64,000 bases of DNA, from assembly GCF_047948215.1 (NCBI RefSeq), contig NC_134458.1:140414536-140478535 (forward strand). Reading direction: 5' to 3'. Position numbers and translations under genes: made by a program. Below are positions 10,907 through 22,536 of the stretch, one piece after another. Source of the DNA: Lycorma delicatula (lineage: Eukaryota; Arthropoda; Insecta; Hemiptera; Fulgoridae). A model generated the notes under the pieces. The model did not search any database. It was not told the origin of the DNA and saw only the letters and a list, made by a program, of their open reading frames with translations. Numbering within the stretch: the stretch's first letter is position 1; each line of letters begins with the position of its first letter.

Positions 10907-11202
10907 ACCTAGAATAATTATGAAAAACGAACAAAAAACATAGTTTTTCTTTCTTTTCTTACAGGCATTTTTTCAGGATACAGTAAGTTAATCAGCGATA
11001 TGGAATTTAGTATTAGTTCTATATTTTATGTTGTAGTCGGGTCCACTTTACTATATTAACAGGCACCCGAATACGATATAAAAGAGGTAATACTAAATCT
11101 CAAATCGCTGACTAACTTACTGTATCTTGATAAAATGCCTGTAATAAAAGGAAGATAAGTTATTTAACTATTTTTTGTTCATTTTTCATAATTAATCTAG
11201 GT
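10907..11202. mobile_element. Near-perfect 296-bp palindrome (foldback/MITE)
   Basis: The left arm 10907-11042 and right arm 11065-11202 are reverse complements with a few mismatches, separated by a 22-nt loop. Examples are ACAGGCATTTTTTCAGGATA against the complement of TATCTTGATAAAATGCCTGT, and ATACAGTAAGTTAATCAGCG against CGCTGACTAACTTACTGTAT. Weaker complementarity continues outwards to about 10855 and 11250. No ORF is present. A transcript would fold into one long hairpin. No clear target duplication is seen. Confidence 0.75.
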
Positions 11203-13300
11203 AACTATGTATAATTAATAGTTGGGTTTTTAATAAATATTTTATTAGAATTTAAAATGAAAAAATATGTAAATAATTTAAATATATAGAAATTCTTTAT
11301 TTTGAATTTTTAAAGATAACCATAAAATAATATATTAAAAGCTACAAAATTAATTAACTTTGTAAACAAACAAAAATGTATATCTTTGATTATACTTTCA
11401 TTAAAAAATGGTAATTCTTTTTTTACGTACGTTTGTAATTGGTGTCATTAAATTACTATCGCACTGACAAAAAATTAGATCCAGATTGTAGATTAGATGT
11501 ATTAAAGGTATAATCACAGAATTTCAGTAATACTTTGTTTGATATTTAACTTCAGCGTCATCGGAGAGGAAATACATGGGTTGAAATGTAGAAATACTAG
11601 AAAGAATTTTCAACATTTCAATAATGTATAAAAAAAAGAGAAAGTTTTAAAAAGGTGACCAGAATGACGAAAAAAGCGGAGAACTTATTTAAACTCTAAA
11701 AGTCAAGTGTGGATTGAAAAAATTTTTCAGGGTGTCCGAGAATTATGTGAACAATTATTATATTGAATAAATAATCTATATTGAATAATAATCTATAAAT
11801 AATATATAATTATTTATATATTAATAAATAATATATAAATAATCTATATATAAGAATATATAATCTTATTATATTTGTATCTATTTATAAGATACAAAGA
11901 TAATAAGAGATGATAAGAGAAAAAAAATTGTAATTTCAAATTTGTAATGCTCGGATGCTGAAAATGAATTTTTTTATACAATAAAGTCACTAAAATAACT
12001 TTAATAGCTCTCCTCTGATGGGGGAACTCCTAAATTAAAAAAAAAAAAATCGAAAACATTTTCTTTATTTCAAATTTAATTTATTTAAAATCAATTTTAG
12101 AGAATATTTTAATCATTCAAAAAACTCTTTTATGCATGAACCTTCAAGTTTTTGAAAAAAGCGGGGTCAAATATTAGTTAAATTTTACCGATTCCTCGGT
12201 TTTATCACAAGGACACCATCGGGTGCTTATAAAAAAATGTTTTAGTTGGATAGGATAAGCTGCTAATTAATTACATATCCTAGCCTGGTAAATCTAAACC
12301 TAAGTTGTAACACATTTACATTATTACTTCATAATCAAGGAATCTACCGATCTACTGGTCCCAGTTAAATTAAGCTGTTGCCAGATGTCCGAAGGACTTC
12401 TCTAGCTATTATGATACTCATCTCTACACTTCTGTACAATGTAGTAATATGAGGAATATGGTAGCTGTATCTTATGTTGTTTTACTTTGATTTGAATCCT
12501 TTGTACGTTTAATTTTCAAAATATATCTTGCAAATTAATACAATTATCCATAACGTTTAATGAAACTTATATACTCATTATAACTTGAGTCTGTAGTCTT
12601 TAACCAAAATAAAATACTCGTGCGCGTTGTCTGTTTTATACACATATCTTCGTATATGTACACACACTTAAGACATTAATTCAGTTACCTTAAGCTTGCC
12701 CGTTATCGCGATTGACTAGTAGTAAGCTTGATGTGTATTTTGTGCTTGTGGTCAGATCGTAACATGATTGTGTTAGTAATAATGGTTTATGTAACTTTCT
12801 CTCTCAATCTCTCTCTGAGTGCGCGCGCGCGTGTGTGTAAGGGTGATTTGGGACGAGAAATAGATCAAAGAGACGGGAATATGAACAAGAGGAGAGGATA
12901 CAAACGATGGAAAGGGGATTAATGGTATGTTACAACAGAACGGGTGGTTTTGTTAATTGAGTACAGGGGGATGTTGTTAGTTTATAGAGAGGCTCCTCAG
13001 AGGATATAAAACCGCTGTCGCTACGCAAATATTGCTATTGGATGTAAACTTGATATAGCCAATTATTAGATTTTGTTGAAAAACATAATTATAACAAGCC
13101 AGAAAATGAAATTGTAGAAACCAGAATTATTTATAGGTTCTATCAATTAAAAAAAACTTTCTTCTTAATAAGTATAAATTTTTTGTTCTACACTTTTCTT
13201 GATCCTGAACATTTTCGTTTATTTCATTCACAAGTAGAAGTACTTGTGCCTTTCTTCGATTTACGCCACATATGCAAGCAAATTCTTTTTATATTTCTTT
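11203..13300. other. AT-rich DNA with simple repeats, nothing coding
   Basis: About 11755-11890 is a degenerate tandem AT repeat built from TAATAATCTATA / AATAATATATAA units. At 12817-12838 an alternating CG/TG run (GCGCGCGCGCGTGTGTGT) could adopt Z-DNA. Otherwise nothing is recognised. Confidence 0.5.
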
Positions 13301-13302
13301 CT

Positions 13303-13640
13303 CTACCTATTAATCAGATGGATAAGAACTTGAATGTCTAGATGATATTCAATATCACGCCACACATTAAGAAAAATATAACGCCTTCGATTTTTCTTTT
13401 TAGTTCTTTGATGTTGACAACCTTCACTGCGTACATTCTGTCTTTGATAAACCCAATTCAGTTGTGGTATTCCCAGTTCTGGACTTATACGACGAGTCGA
13501 TTTACCCGGTCTTCTTTGAAAATTTTCTCTTACTCGATTCACAACTTTTTCCGAAACGGTAGGTTGCCAACCTTTTTTATGTACTACACTTCCTGTATCC
13601 TTAAACTGTTGAACAGTTTTTAACATGTACAACATACCTA
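13303..13640 (-). pseudogene. Internally deleted mariner-like transposase, derivative A
   Basis: The 110-codon minus-strand frame begins with a helix-turn-helix part (QQFKDTGSVVHKK, then GKSTRRISPELGIPQ), as in insect Tc1/mariner-superfamily transposases. It then jumps straight to the C-terminal tail NVWRDIEYHLDI. The entire DDE catalytic core is missing. The join, just after IPQ near 13459, is the same as in the second copy at 21781-22272, so the deletion was inherited by a spreading non-autonomous form. This copy has a further small deletion near the C-terminus. Confidence 0.7.
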
Positions 13641-14635
13641 GGTTTACTAGGCTTTATTAGGAGTATCTCCTTTATTAGAACTATAATAGCAATAGGCTAA
13701 TTAGGGAAAACCTAAGTAACGTGTTAACTTTACATATTTGGAAATATTATTAGCGTACAAGACAATAAACTTGGTCGTACAAAAATTATTGGATTGTTGA
13801 ATTCATTTTAAAATATTTTAATGTATTATCGTCACTACTGTATCGTATGTAATTTTTATAGCGCTATGATTTATAATTTAATTTCATTGTGATTTCACTG
13901 TATTTTTACATGTCGGAAATGTTGCGTTGCACTAGCTTAAATGTAAAAGTAAACCTAAAAACGGTTATATATTTTAAAAGAATATACCTGAATTTAAACT
14001 TAAGACTAAAAAAAAAAATTAAACTTTTCTCACATTGCCAAGTGTCTTAGTTCACGTTCAGTATTAATATATTTCGACTTTTCTCAGCATTGCTTTTCTT
14101 ATTTTTAAGTCGAGCAGATAACTCAAATTTTATTTTCCATTCCGAGCAAATTTTCTTATAGACCTACCATACTTTATGGGTAAGTTAAATTAAAATTAAT
14201 TTTTTTTTTAATACACTTAAAAAAAGTTGAAGGTGAAAAAAATAAGATTTTTTAATTCTTAAATTTTTAATTTTTTAAATTGATACTAAATTAATTAACG
14301 GTTATTAACTTTGCGGTCTTGTTTAAATTTGGCATAGACTTCAAAAAGGTAAAATTAAAAAAGATTGTTTATATTTTAATTATAAGACGATTTTATATTT
14401 TTAATTTATTTTAAGTTTTTTTTTAAGTTTTTATGTTTAATGAATAAAACATAATTAAGTTATTGTGAAAATATATATTTTTTTTTATGAGAAAAGACTT
14501 TGACCACGCACATACCAATTCCTTCTAGCTTCTTTTTTCTTTTTTCATGCGTTACTCATATTTTCAGTATGGCTTCGATTTTGCCCACCTTTCCATTTTC
14601 TTCCTGTTCTGCCATTAAAATTTTTGTATTACATA
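13641..14635. other. AT-rich intergenic DNA, nothing recognised
   Basis: Homopolymer-rich sequence with no ORF or repeat of note. Confidence 0.5.
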
Positions 14636-15890
14636 CAGTGAATCCTGGTTAAGTGGGCCCTGGTTAAGTGATAAACCGCTAATACTGAGATTCACAATTA
14701 TTTCCCGACAATTATGCATCGAAATACCTCTATTACTGGGAATAATTAAGCTCCTTTATCTGAGATTTTTTAGATAACTCTACAACTGGGTCCGTTTAGC
14801 TTAACAGCCTGCATAAGTAAGAAAGTTGTTATTAATGCAGTAATTTGTCGTTTTGAATATTGGTCTGAACAGGTTTGTTACACGTTTGTTTACAAACTTA
14901 TTCGAATTTCTTCCGGACACATTAATTTTTACATTGCTCTAAGGTTTTACATAATAAACAAGTGAATAAAAGTGCTCAAAATGTTGCAATGCAAGTGTAA
15001 TTCATTGAGAGCCGCTGATAAACTAAAGCTATTGTCTGTTCATGGTAGTGGAAAGTCGCGTGAGGAACTGTGTACAGAGTTTAATGTACCGAAGTATACC
15101 CACTACAGAATAATTCAAAACAAGGAGAAAATTTCTTTTCAGTGAAGAGAAAGGAAAACTAAAACGATCGCGACCAGCAGAGTAACTTGAAAAATGTCTG
15201 TCAACATGGATGAAGCAGGTACTTAATAAAAACACTCCAATAAGCGGTCCGATGATTGAAGAGAAGGCTCAAGAATTTGCTAGTAGGCTCCATATTGATA
15301 ATTTTTGTCAGGAACGGCCGGTTGGGGGGGCTTTAAGAGAAGGGACCATGTAGTTTTCAAAGATATTTATGAAGAAAGTAATGTCGTGGACAACAGCATA
15401 TGTAATCAGTGGATTGAAGACCTTCCAGCTCTACTGTATGATTATTCCCCCGATAACGTGTTCAGTGGCAATGAAGCAGGTTTATGCTTCAAGTGTCTTC
15501 CCGATAAAACTTTTACATGTAAAGGCCAGCCTTGTCATGGTGGTAAACTTAGCAAAGATCGGATCACTGTACTTTTGTGTGCCAATATATCAGGAACTGA
15601 AAAGCAGCCATTTCTTTTAATTGAGAATCTAAAACTCCAAGATGCTTCAAAGGTATCAGAACTTTTCCTGTTGATTATCAAAATAACAAAGAGGCCTGGG
15701 TGACAATGGATATCTTTGTAGATTGGTTAAAAAGAGTGAATGCAAGTGAAGGTGCAAAAACGAAAAATATATTTATTTGTCGATAATTGCACAGCCCACA
15801 ATAATATGCCTGATTTAAACCACGTTAAACTATTGTATTTACCTGATAATACAAGTAAATTGCAGCCAAAGGATTAAGGTATTATTTATT
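14636..15890 (+). mobile_element. Tigger/pogo-type DNA transposon, 3' end lost
   Basis: The 5' terminus CAGTGAATCCTGGTTAAGTG at 14636 is preceded by TA, the target of pogo/Tigger elements, and has the expected CAGT...TTAAGTG terminal-repeat style. A broken transposase follows (14980-15877). No 3' terminal repeat is found; just downstream lies a SINE at 15927-16190. The element is inactive. Confidence 0.75.
14980..15877 (+). pseudogene. Tigger-like (CENP-B family) transposase pseudogene
   Basis: The ATG at 14980 opens an N-terminal CENP-B-type helix-turn-helix (about 54 codons, to a TGA near 15144). After frameshifts and a deletion the DDE core is recognisable at 15305-15703 (YSPDNVFSGNEAGLCFKCLP, PDKTFTCKG, SKDRITVLLCANISG). 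The first catalytic Asp of the usual NADE motif is changed to SGNE. Downstream, in other frames, are VDNCTAHNNMPDLNHV (second Asp kept) and LYLPDNTSKLQPKD (third acidic residue kept). Several stops and frameshifts make it non-functional. Confidence 0.85.
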
Positions 15891-15926
15891 GCTTACTATA
15901 TTATTATTTATTGTTTACTATAAAAA

Positions 15927-16190
15927 CCGTTCAGGTATTATTTAAGAGGATGAATAAGGATGATATGAATGAGTGTAAATGAAGTGTAATCTTGTACAGT
16001 CTCAGTTCGACTATTCCTGAGATGTGTGGTTAATTGAAACCCAACCAGCAAAGAACACCGGTATCCACGATCTAGTATTCAAATCCGTATAAATTAACTG
16101 CTTTTACTAGGACTTGAACGCTGGAACTCTCGATTTCCAAATCAGCTGATTTGGGAAGACGCGTTCACCACTAGACTAACCCGGTGGGTT
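15927..16190 (-). mobile_element. tRNA-derived SINE, copy 2
   Basis: Closely similar to the SINE at 3651-3946 over its length, including the A-box and B-box region on the minus strand and the CCGGTGGGTT head at 16181-16190. The tail side is shorter and no convincing target duplication is found. It abuts the decayed Tigger element. Confidence 0.85.
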
Positions 16191-16604
16191 AAAATGATGT
16201 CTCCTAGTTCCTTTTCTTATTTTTATCGGTACGTATGTTTTCTTCGTTGATTTTTAAGCTTTTTAACTTGTTAAGACTTATAAAAACACTTAAAATATAA
16301 CTTCAAAACACTTTGAAAAATAAATATCGTTATTTGTTTTAAATTTTTACTTTTGATGTTAGTATTAAATTAGGAAATAATGATTAACTGTTCATTATTA
16401 GATTTTTAATGATTAAAAAAAATTAAATTGAAATAAAAATTTAGTAGTAATACATATTTCTCTTTAGTGTGTTTTTTTAACTCCTGATTATTGTTTATAA
16501 ATTCTATATTTAACTTACATTTTAATAGTTTTTTCAATATGAACAATTCCATTAAATAAAATAAATAAACATTGTTTTAATTTTATTTCAAATAAACACT
16601 TTTC
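16191..16604. other. AT-rich intergenic DNA
   Basis: Nothing recognised beyond homopolymer runs. Confidence 0.5.
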
Positions 16605-17233
16605 TCAATTGTATATTTACTTATATATAAATCCGAAAGTTGGTCTGTTTATTTGTTCTCGCATCACACAAGAACCAACCGACCGATTGCTTTCAAATTT
16701 GCAGAATACATTCTCATGTTATCTCAGGGAAAGTTTTAAGCCATAGACCGAGTCCGTAGGCCCTTGGGGGTGAAGTTGTGAATTTAACTTTTTTTTTTAT
16801 TAAAAGAAGAATTAATCCTTTTACTTCATTATTATATTTTTTCACCATGGCAACAGAAATAAGTTATAAATTTTCGTTGTCAAAGGTGTGAGTACTTTAG
16901 TTAGCATAGTTACTGTTATTCTGTCTTTTATAATTTAGTTTCTTCTTCAGGTTTTTATTAAGCCTGAATATTTTAACTGTTATTTATTAGTATTATGTCA
17001 CAACCATGAATAAGAATCATGGATAAGAACACTGCAGAGGTCTAAGGGGCGGAGCCCTCTGGGTAGACAGTAATGGCGATCGGAGCGAGCTCTGCGGCCC
17101 TGGGGTAGGTTCATGATCCCGAGGAGCTCCTGAGTCGGCTCCGGGATTTGCCTGGACCGATTTGGGTTCCGGAAATCCAGGGGGCGGAGCCCTCTATACG
17201 GTCAGGCGAGCAAAGCGAGCCCCGACCGGCTAG
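16605..17233 (+). mobile_element. Non-autonomous Helitron-like element
   Basis: The right end has the Helitron signature: a GC-rich stem-loop (CGGTC...GACCG with an inner GG/CC, about 17199-17229) immediately followed by CTAG at 17230-17233 and a T in the flank. The final 190 bp are strikingly GC-rich against an AT-rich background and contain GGGGCGGAGCCCTCT-type repeats at about 17046 and 17180. The left part (about 16640-16760) has the low-conservation sequence common at such elements' 5' side. The 5' TC end is not certain (16605 is an estimate). No Rep/helicase is encoded. Confidence 0.65.
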
Positions 17234-17874
17234 TTGTTGTATAAAAAACAATAATAATAATAATATTTAATAAAAAAAGTAAAATTATAAACTGAAGGAA
17301 ATATGTTCTGCATGTATTAGTTGGAAAGGATGGATATACATGTAAAACAGACATTGGCAAATCAGATTCTGAAAAAGAACTTTCCTTGTGTTATTGATCG
17401 TGTAAGAAAACGACATCGTGACATCTAGGTCAACTTTAAATAAAATAAAAAAGAGAAAAAAGTAATGTATGTGACATTAAGATTTGAACCCGGTGAATAA
17501 ACCTGACATGATGTATTCTATAAATAGAAATAACTGAAATTTGTCTATTAACAAGTACAAAAGTAATATCCTTTCCGGTGATTGAGAAATATGTCTTTCG
17601 TTCATTTGATTTTTGTATTTCCTAGTTAAAAATTTATTTTACGCAAAAAAATTTATTGTTTATGCATGGACGATGCATTCGTTGTTAATTTTAATTTCCG
17701 TAATTAATTAATTTTATACAATATTTTCTAATAGTATACAAAAACTACTTCTGTTCCAGTAATATCATTAATAGGATAAAATTCTAAAATATTGATTTTA
17801 TAAAGAATTTTTCTCCAGTTATTTTAATCTTAAATAAATATCTTATGGTGAACAAAAAATTGTAAATTTTGTCA
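17234..17874. other. AT-rich intergenic DNA, nothing recognised
   Basis: A TAA microsatellite follows the Helitron end at 17250-17270. A lone B-box-like motif near 17485 has no A box. Confidence 0.45.
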
Positions 17875-18615
17875 GGTGATTCACCAAGTTTGAAACAAAC
17901 TCTGAAGACACGTTCTACTGGTGAAAATGAAGAAAAAAGTATATAGGTATTTATATTAGTATATTGATACATTTATAATATAAATACATAAGTTTTAAAA
18001 CTCTTGTCCGCTGAAACTCTTGTCTTGATTGTCCGCTAGAAATTTCGTCCTAATTTCTGCGCCTTTGGTAAAATTTAGCCTTAAATTATAAAAAAATGTT
18101 GTGTAATATTGAAATTTGGTTTCGTTCAATACCTAGATAAATTTTTCCACATTTTGATATGTTTAGTGTTTAACAGTCTTCAAAACTCTTGCGTTTTTAT
18201 TTAGTTTCTATGGAATTTATTCATACCATTTTACTCGGAATCAAATTCTCTAAAAGTTATGTTTAAAACTGTTGTGTTTTTATTCCTCATTTAACAAAGT
18301 TATTTTACCTCAAACAAAATAATATTAAGTGTGTTTTTGGGCTCCAGATATTTTTTTTTTTTTCTTGTATTTTACCCCTGATTTCTCTAAGACGACTAGA
18401 AACACAGTTCTGAGACCTATTTTTTTTTTTTCAAATCAGTTTTCATTTAAACCACTAAATTTACCTCTTAATTTGAGTTCCAAGAATTATATCAGGTTTA
18501 ATTTTGCCAGGCGACACCCGATAACGAAGAGTTTAAGTATATAATTATGAACTTTTTTGTTTTTACCAACAGAACCTGTCCTGAAAGTTTGTTACATTCT
18601 TCGTGAATCAGTCTG
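17875..18615. mobile_element. MITE with long inverted arms, Tc1/mariner-type termini
   Basis: The left end (GTGATTCACCAAGTTTGAAA at about 17876) and the inner block at 18020-18075 are inverted relative to the right arm, which ends TTCGTGAATCAG at about 18615 and is followed by TA. The right arm matches 27190-27725 in colinear blocks (TTTATTCATACCATTTTA, CATTTAACAAAGTTATTTTA, CGACACCCG.TAACGAAG). The left terminus matches the element end at 7239. No transposase is present. I infer a deletion derivative mobilised by a related transposase. Confidence 0.6.
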
Positions 18616-20159
18616 TATAATGACCATATAAATAACCAATATAACAATATAAACCATATATTAAGTACCAAAAATCATGTTGTATTGAAAATAAATATTA
18701 TATTAAAATTTATATAACCATATATTAAATAACCATATAAACTTTTACATCTTATCAACATAAATTCTTATTGACTAAAGTCATTTACAATTAAAATAAG
18801 ATAATATTTATTTAAAAATTTTTCTTTCTGAATACATATTATCACTATGTGTAGTTTATTACACAGGTCATAGCACATATAAGTAAGTACTTTTACCTTC
18901 TTAAGCGGATCTGACTGAAAGGTTTATATTTGAATTCGACTTTTACACATTACATATTTTTGGAGTTGAATGATAATTTCCTTTGACAAAGCTTGAGTTT
19001 GTTCTTGTAAGTTCAGGAACTGGAAAAATTTAGATTTATTGTGTGCTTTGGGTTTGTATTATTTGGTAGTTGGTCGTTTTTTATATCGATGAGCTCTACG
19101 GTACTGTTTCTTATGTAATTATAATGTAACAAGTCTCCTAGTTAGAGTTCAGAGGGATTAGTGTTCTTTTACGACTAATTGTCTAAACGGTAGGTTGTTT
19201 TACATTGCCATGTTTTCAAAACGTCTAACTTTCATTAAAAATTTTACTCGTGTTACATAAAAAAATCTTACCTCTTTATTTTTTTATCCCTGGATAGTAA
19301 CTTAGTTTTTTTCTGAAAATTTAAAGTTTATTATACTAAAAGAAGAAAAGGTAAATATCTTCATATTGGTTTCTAAAAAGAAAAAAAATGTATTATTGAA
19401 ACCAGCGTAAATAATAACAAATACTGCGTTACCTTTAACTTAATTGAAATTTATTTTTCAAAAAAAATTATAAACTTACATTATACACGTAGTGATGAAA
19501 GCGATGTTTAAAAATAAATTCAATTTATTGTAAATAAATTTTACGATTTTTGTAAATAAATTTAACAATACATATGTTATACTTTATTTAGCTGTATAGA
19601 CAGCAGCAGTGTGCAGTTCAAAATAATCACACCCGAAACGATTCATATATAAAAAAGCGGTAGTAGGGGTTTGATAGTTGTTTCTATCCGGTAATAAGAG
19701 GATTGAAACAGACCGGGACTTCTAATTTTTCATTATACTAGTATATTCATGCTTTCGGAAGGGTTGGTATAAGACTGGATAAAACAAAATAACTGCATTT
19801 TGGTTAGTTTTATATAAGTTGAATATTACAATCATCTGTTTTCAGGTTATTAAAGAAATTTATATACTCAACATCATACATATATGTATAAATATATATA
19901 TATATATTGTCGCCTGTTCGCGGTTCGACAAGGATATTAAGATATATCACACGTAAGAGTGTTTTAAAGATACTAACTATTTAATCTCAATAATTTATAT
20001 ATAAAATAAGTCAACTGTATATCGCAAAATACAATTCTGATTTTGCAAAAAATTTACAATAGCTAATTAAAACAAAATACAAAATTAAAAGTAGTTATAA
20101 TACAATAACAAGTAAGGTAACAGTTACAATATTAATAATTAAATTTATACAAGAATTAT
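18616..20159. other. AT-rich intergenic DNA, nothing recognised
   Basis: Contains an ATATAT stretch at about 19882-19908. No gene or repeat boundary is seen. Confidence 0.5.
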
Positions 20160-20880
20160 TTGCCTCTAATATTTAGAAATGGAAACTGGCTCACACTTCT
20201 ATCCATGAATTATGTCACCTTGTCCCTTTTTCACAACGAACACACCGAACAGCTTTCCGTATTTAACCGCAAACAAGAACACTATCCCAAAACAGAATTC
20301 TTTAGTGATGAATTCTTTGCTCTTACGCTCGATTGTTATCGGAAACTCACTTTTAATGCTTCGCATTTAACACTTATTGAACTGATGTTCGGTATGGAGC
20401 GCAAGGATGTCGGAGGATGTAACACCCTCCTGCCTACTACAGTACGCGGTCTTAACGCTCTTAGCTGCTAAATTGTTCTAGTGATCTGACGGGTAATAAA
20501 AACGAGTAGTAAACTGACTGGTATTCATGATAAGTGTAAATTTTGGGACTGCGTTTCGATCCAAAGGAATTTTCAATGGCAGGAACCCGACGGAACGATG
20601 TACTTGTGAACTTGTCATCCATGACGCGCTCCCTTTCTGTTTAAAGTGAGTAGCACTTGCTAGTAGACTTAGTTCAATCATTGACGTTAATTAAATAACG
20701 GATAGGATAGCGAAAATGGTTTTCGGACTGATTGTTCGCTGGTCCTCGGCAGTACTTATATCTCCACGCTTAGGTATTGACCTGTATTAAAGCAGCCAAT
20801 TCATCTTTTGTTCGTTCAACCAATAGAATCTATTAACCGAACCTTCTACGCTTTATAGAAATTCTTTCTAAAAATAATTT
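20160..20880 (+). mobile_element. Possible 3' end of an LTR retroelement
   Basis: A 103-codon frame (20160-20471) lies in DNA clearly less AT-rich than its flanks. Near its end is a purine-rich tract followed by TGTAACACCC at 20418, which resembles a polypurine tract plus LTR start; the following 450 bp stay compositionally distinct. No integrase, RT or second LTR can be read. The alternative is an unrelated host or repeat fragment. Weakly supported. Confidence 0.22.
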
Positions 20881-21603
20881 CTTTGTTGTTGTTTGTTCTG
20901 GAGTTTCTTTTTCAATGTGTTCGTCAATTTATGTTCTTCATTCTCTTTTCTTTCTTATTCTGACACTTTCTATTACTAAAAGCTTCTATAGCCGTTAAAA
21001 ATATATATATAAAACTACGTTTTAATTATTTTATATGGAACCTATGGGATTTTTATTTACTTTTTATAGAAAAATGATGAATTTAACTAGTTTTTTTTTT
21101 TGGAATTTATTATCTTATTTCGTTTATTTTTTAAATATTTTAATTTAAAATTCTGAAACGAAATAGAACTGGATAACTTGAATTTCTCAAGAGTGATGGA
21201 ATAGTTTAAAATACATATATGTAATTTTGTTCCTTCAATTCTATTTACAGAAATGAGGATTTACGCTAGATAAACAACATCAAAGTTTCAAACAAATGAA
21301 TAATAATTACTACTTTGTTTACTAAGCTATTCTCTTTTCCTTTTCATTCAATTGTGCATATACTATATATTATACTTTATAACATTGCACTATATACTTT
21401 TATAACTCAGTGATTAAAATAATACAAAGCAACTATAATAAATTTTAGATAAAAAAAAAATTATCTCAAACTCAAGAATAACAGTTATTTATAACCTGTT
21501 TTTATTATACTTTTCGTGTAAATAATTATGTGGAATAGCGCTAAAATACTTTACAGAGTGAACATAAATTATTCAGCGCATAAATATTGCTACTCATAAA
21601 TTG
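20881..21603. other. AT-rich intergenic DNA, nothing recognised
   Basis: T-rich and A-rich runs only. Confidence 0.5.
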
Positions 21604-22536
21604 AACAGCTCTGCATTAATATGAGTGAAAGTATATGAAATGTGAGCACAAAGATGATTGAATACGGTTAATAATAACTGAACAAAGCAATGTCCATTGC
21701 AATGTTCTTGAATGTCTTGCATTGATCTTGAATGAACACGCTGGCGTGACGTAATGATAGGGGGGATCGCCAGTTGAGTAATGGCTGCCGTGCAGGAGAA
21801 ATCAATGTGCGTACTATAGTTTTATGAGAGCGGATTTTCTTATTAGTTTGTAGACGTTTTTGTTTGTAGTACGGCTGTGATCCTCCTAATAAAAATTCTA
21901 TTAAACTTTGGTATCAGCAGTTTAAGGATACAATAAGTGTAGTACACAAAAAAGTTGCTGGCATATCTTCCATCTCCGAGGAAGTTGTGAATCGATTAAG
22001 AGTCCTTTTCAGAGAAGCCCGGGTAAATCGATTCGTTGTGCGAAACTAGAACTGAAAATACCGCAATCGAATTGGGTTTGTCAAAGATAGGGTGTACGCA
22101 ACAAAAGTTTTCAACATCAATAAACTAAAAAGAAGAATCGAAGGTTTAATTAATGGAATAACTTCAGATATTCTTCGTTATATATGGCGTGAAATTGAAT
22201 ATCATCAAGACATCTAGACATTTTACTCGCCACAAAAGGTGCTCTTGTTAAACTTGATTGAAGGTAATAAGTGTAGCAGACAAAACTGTTTGAAATGCCC
22301 TCTTCAACAATAAAACATGCATATAAGTACATTGCTTAGTTATTTTTTTATTAACACCTAAAATTAGCTGAACAATTTGTGATCAACCTGTAATATAATT
22401 TAATACTATATTTTTATGTTCTAAAAAAAGAATACAACTTATAGAACAACTTATAAGAAAGAATGTAACAGCTCTGCATAAATATGAGGAAAATTACATG
22501 AAATGCGAGCACAGTAGTGATTGAAGATTGTTAAAT
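21604..22536. repeat. Direct repeats of about 70 bp flanking a mariner derivative
   Basis: 21604-21672 and 22467-22536 share AACAGCTCTGCAT.AATATGAG, ATGAAATG.GAGCACA and TGATTGAA in the same orientation, about 860 bp apart, either side of the transposase remnant at 21781-22272. They are far too long for a Tc1/mariner TA duplication. Origin unknown: a pre-existing tandem repeat, or terminal direct repeats of a composite unit. Confidence 0.55.
21781..22272 (+). pseudogene. Internally deleted mariner-like transposase, derivative B
   Basis: The ATG at 21781 starts a MAAVQEKSMCVL-type N-terminus seen in insect mariner-like proteins. A QQFKDT..VVHKK helix-turn-helix region, with frameshifts, leads to IPQSNW; it then goes directly to the C-terminal part ELKRRIEG-like, SDILRYIWREIEYHQDI and LATKGALVKLD, ending at a TGA near 22260. 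The DDE core is absent. The deletion junction after IPQ (about 22066) is identical to that in 13303-13640. It retains the N-terminus and full C-terminus that the other copy lacks. Confidence 0.75.

Noticed and set aside
12950..13030. TATAAAA near 13003 with downstream GC-richer DNA as a promoter
   Set aside because: No initiator at the right distance and no coding sequence downstream.
17480..17500. B-box-like GATTTGAACCCGGTG
   Set aside because: No A box at a suitable distance on either strand and no cloverleaf.
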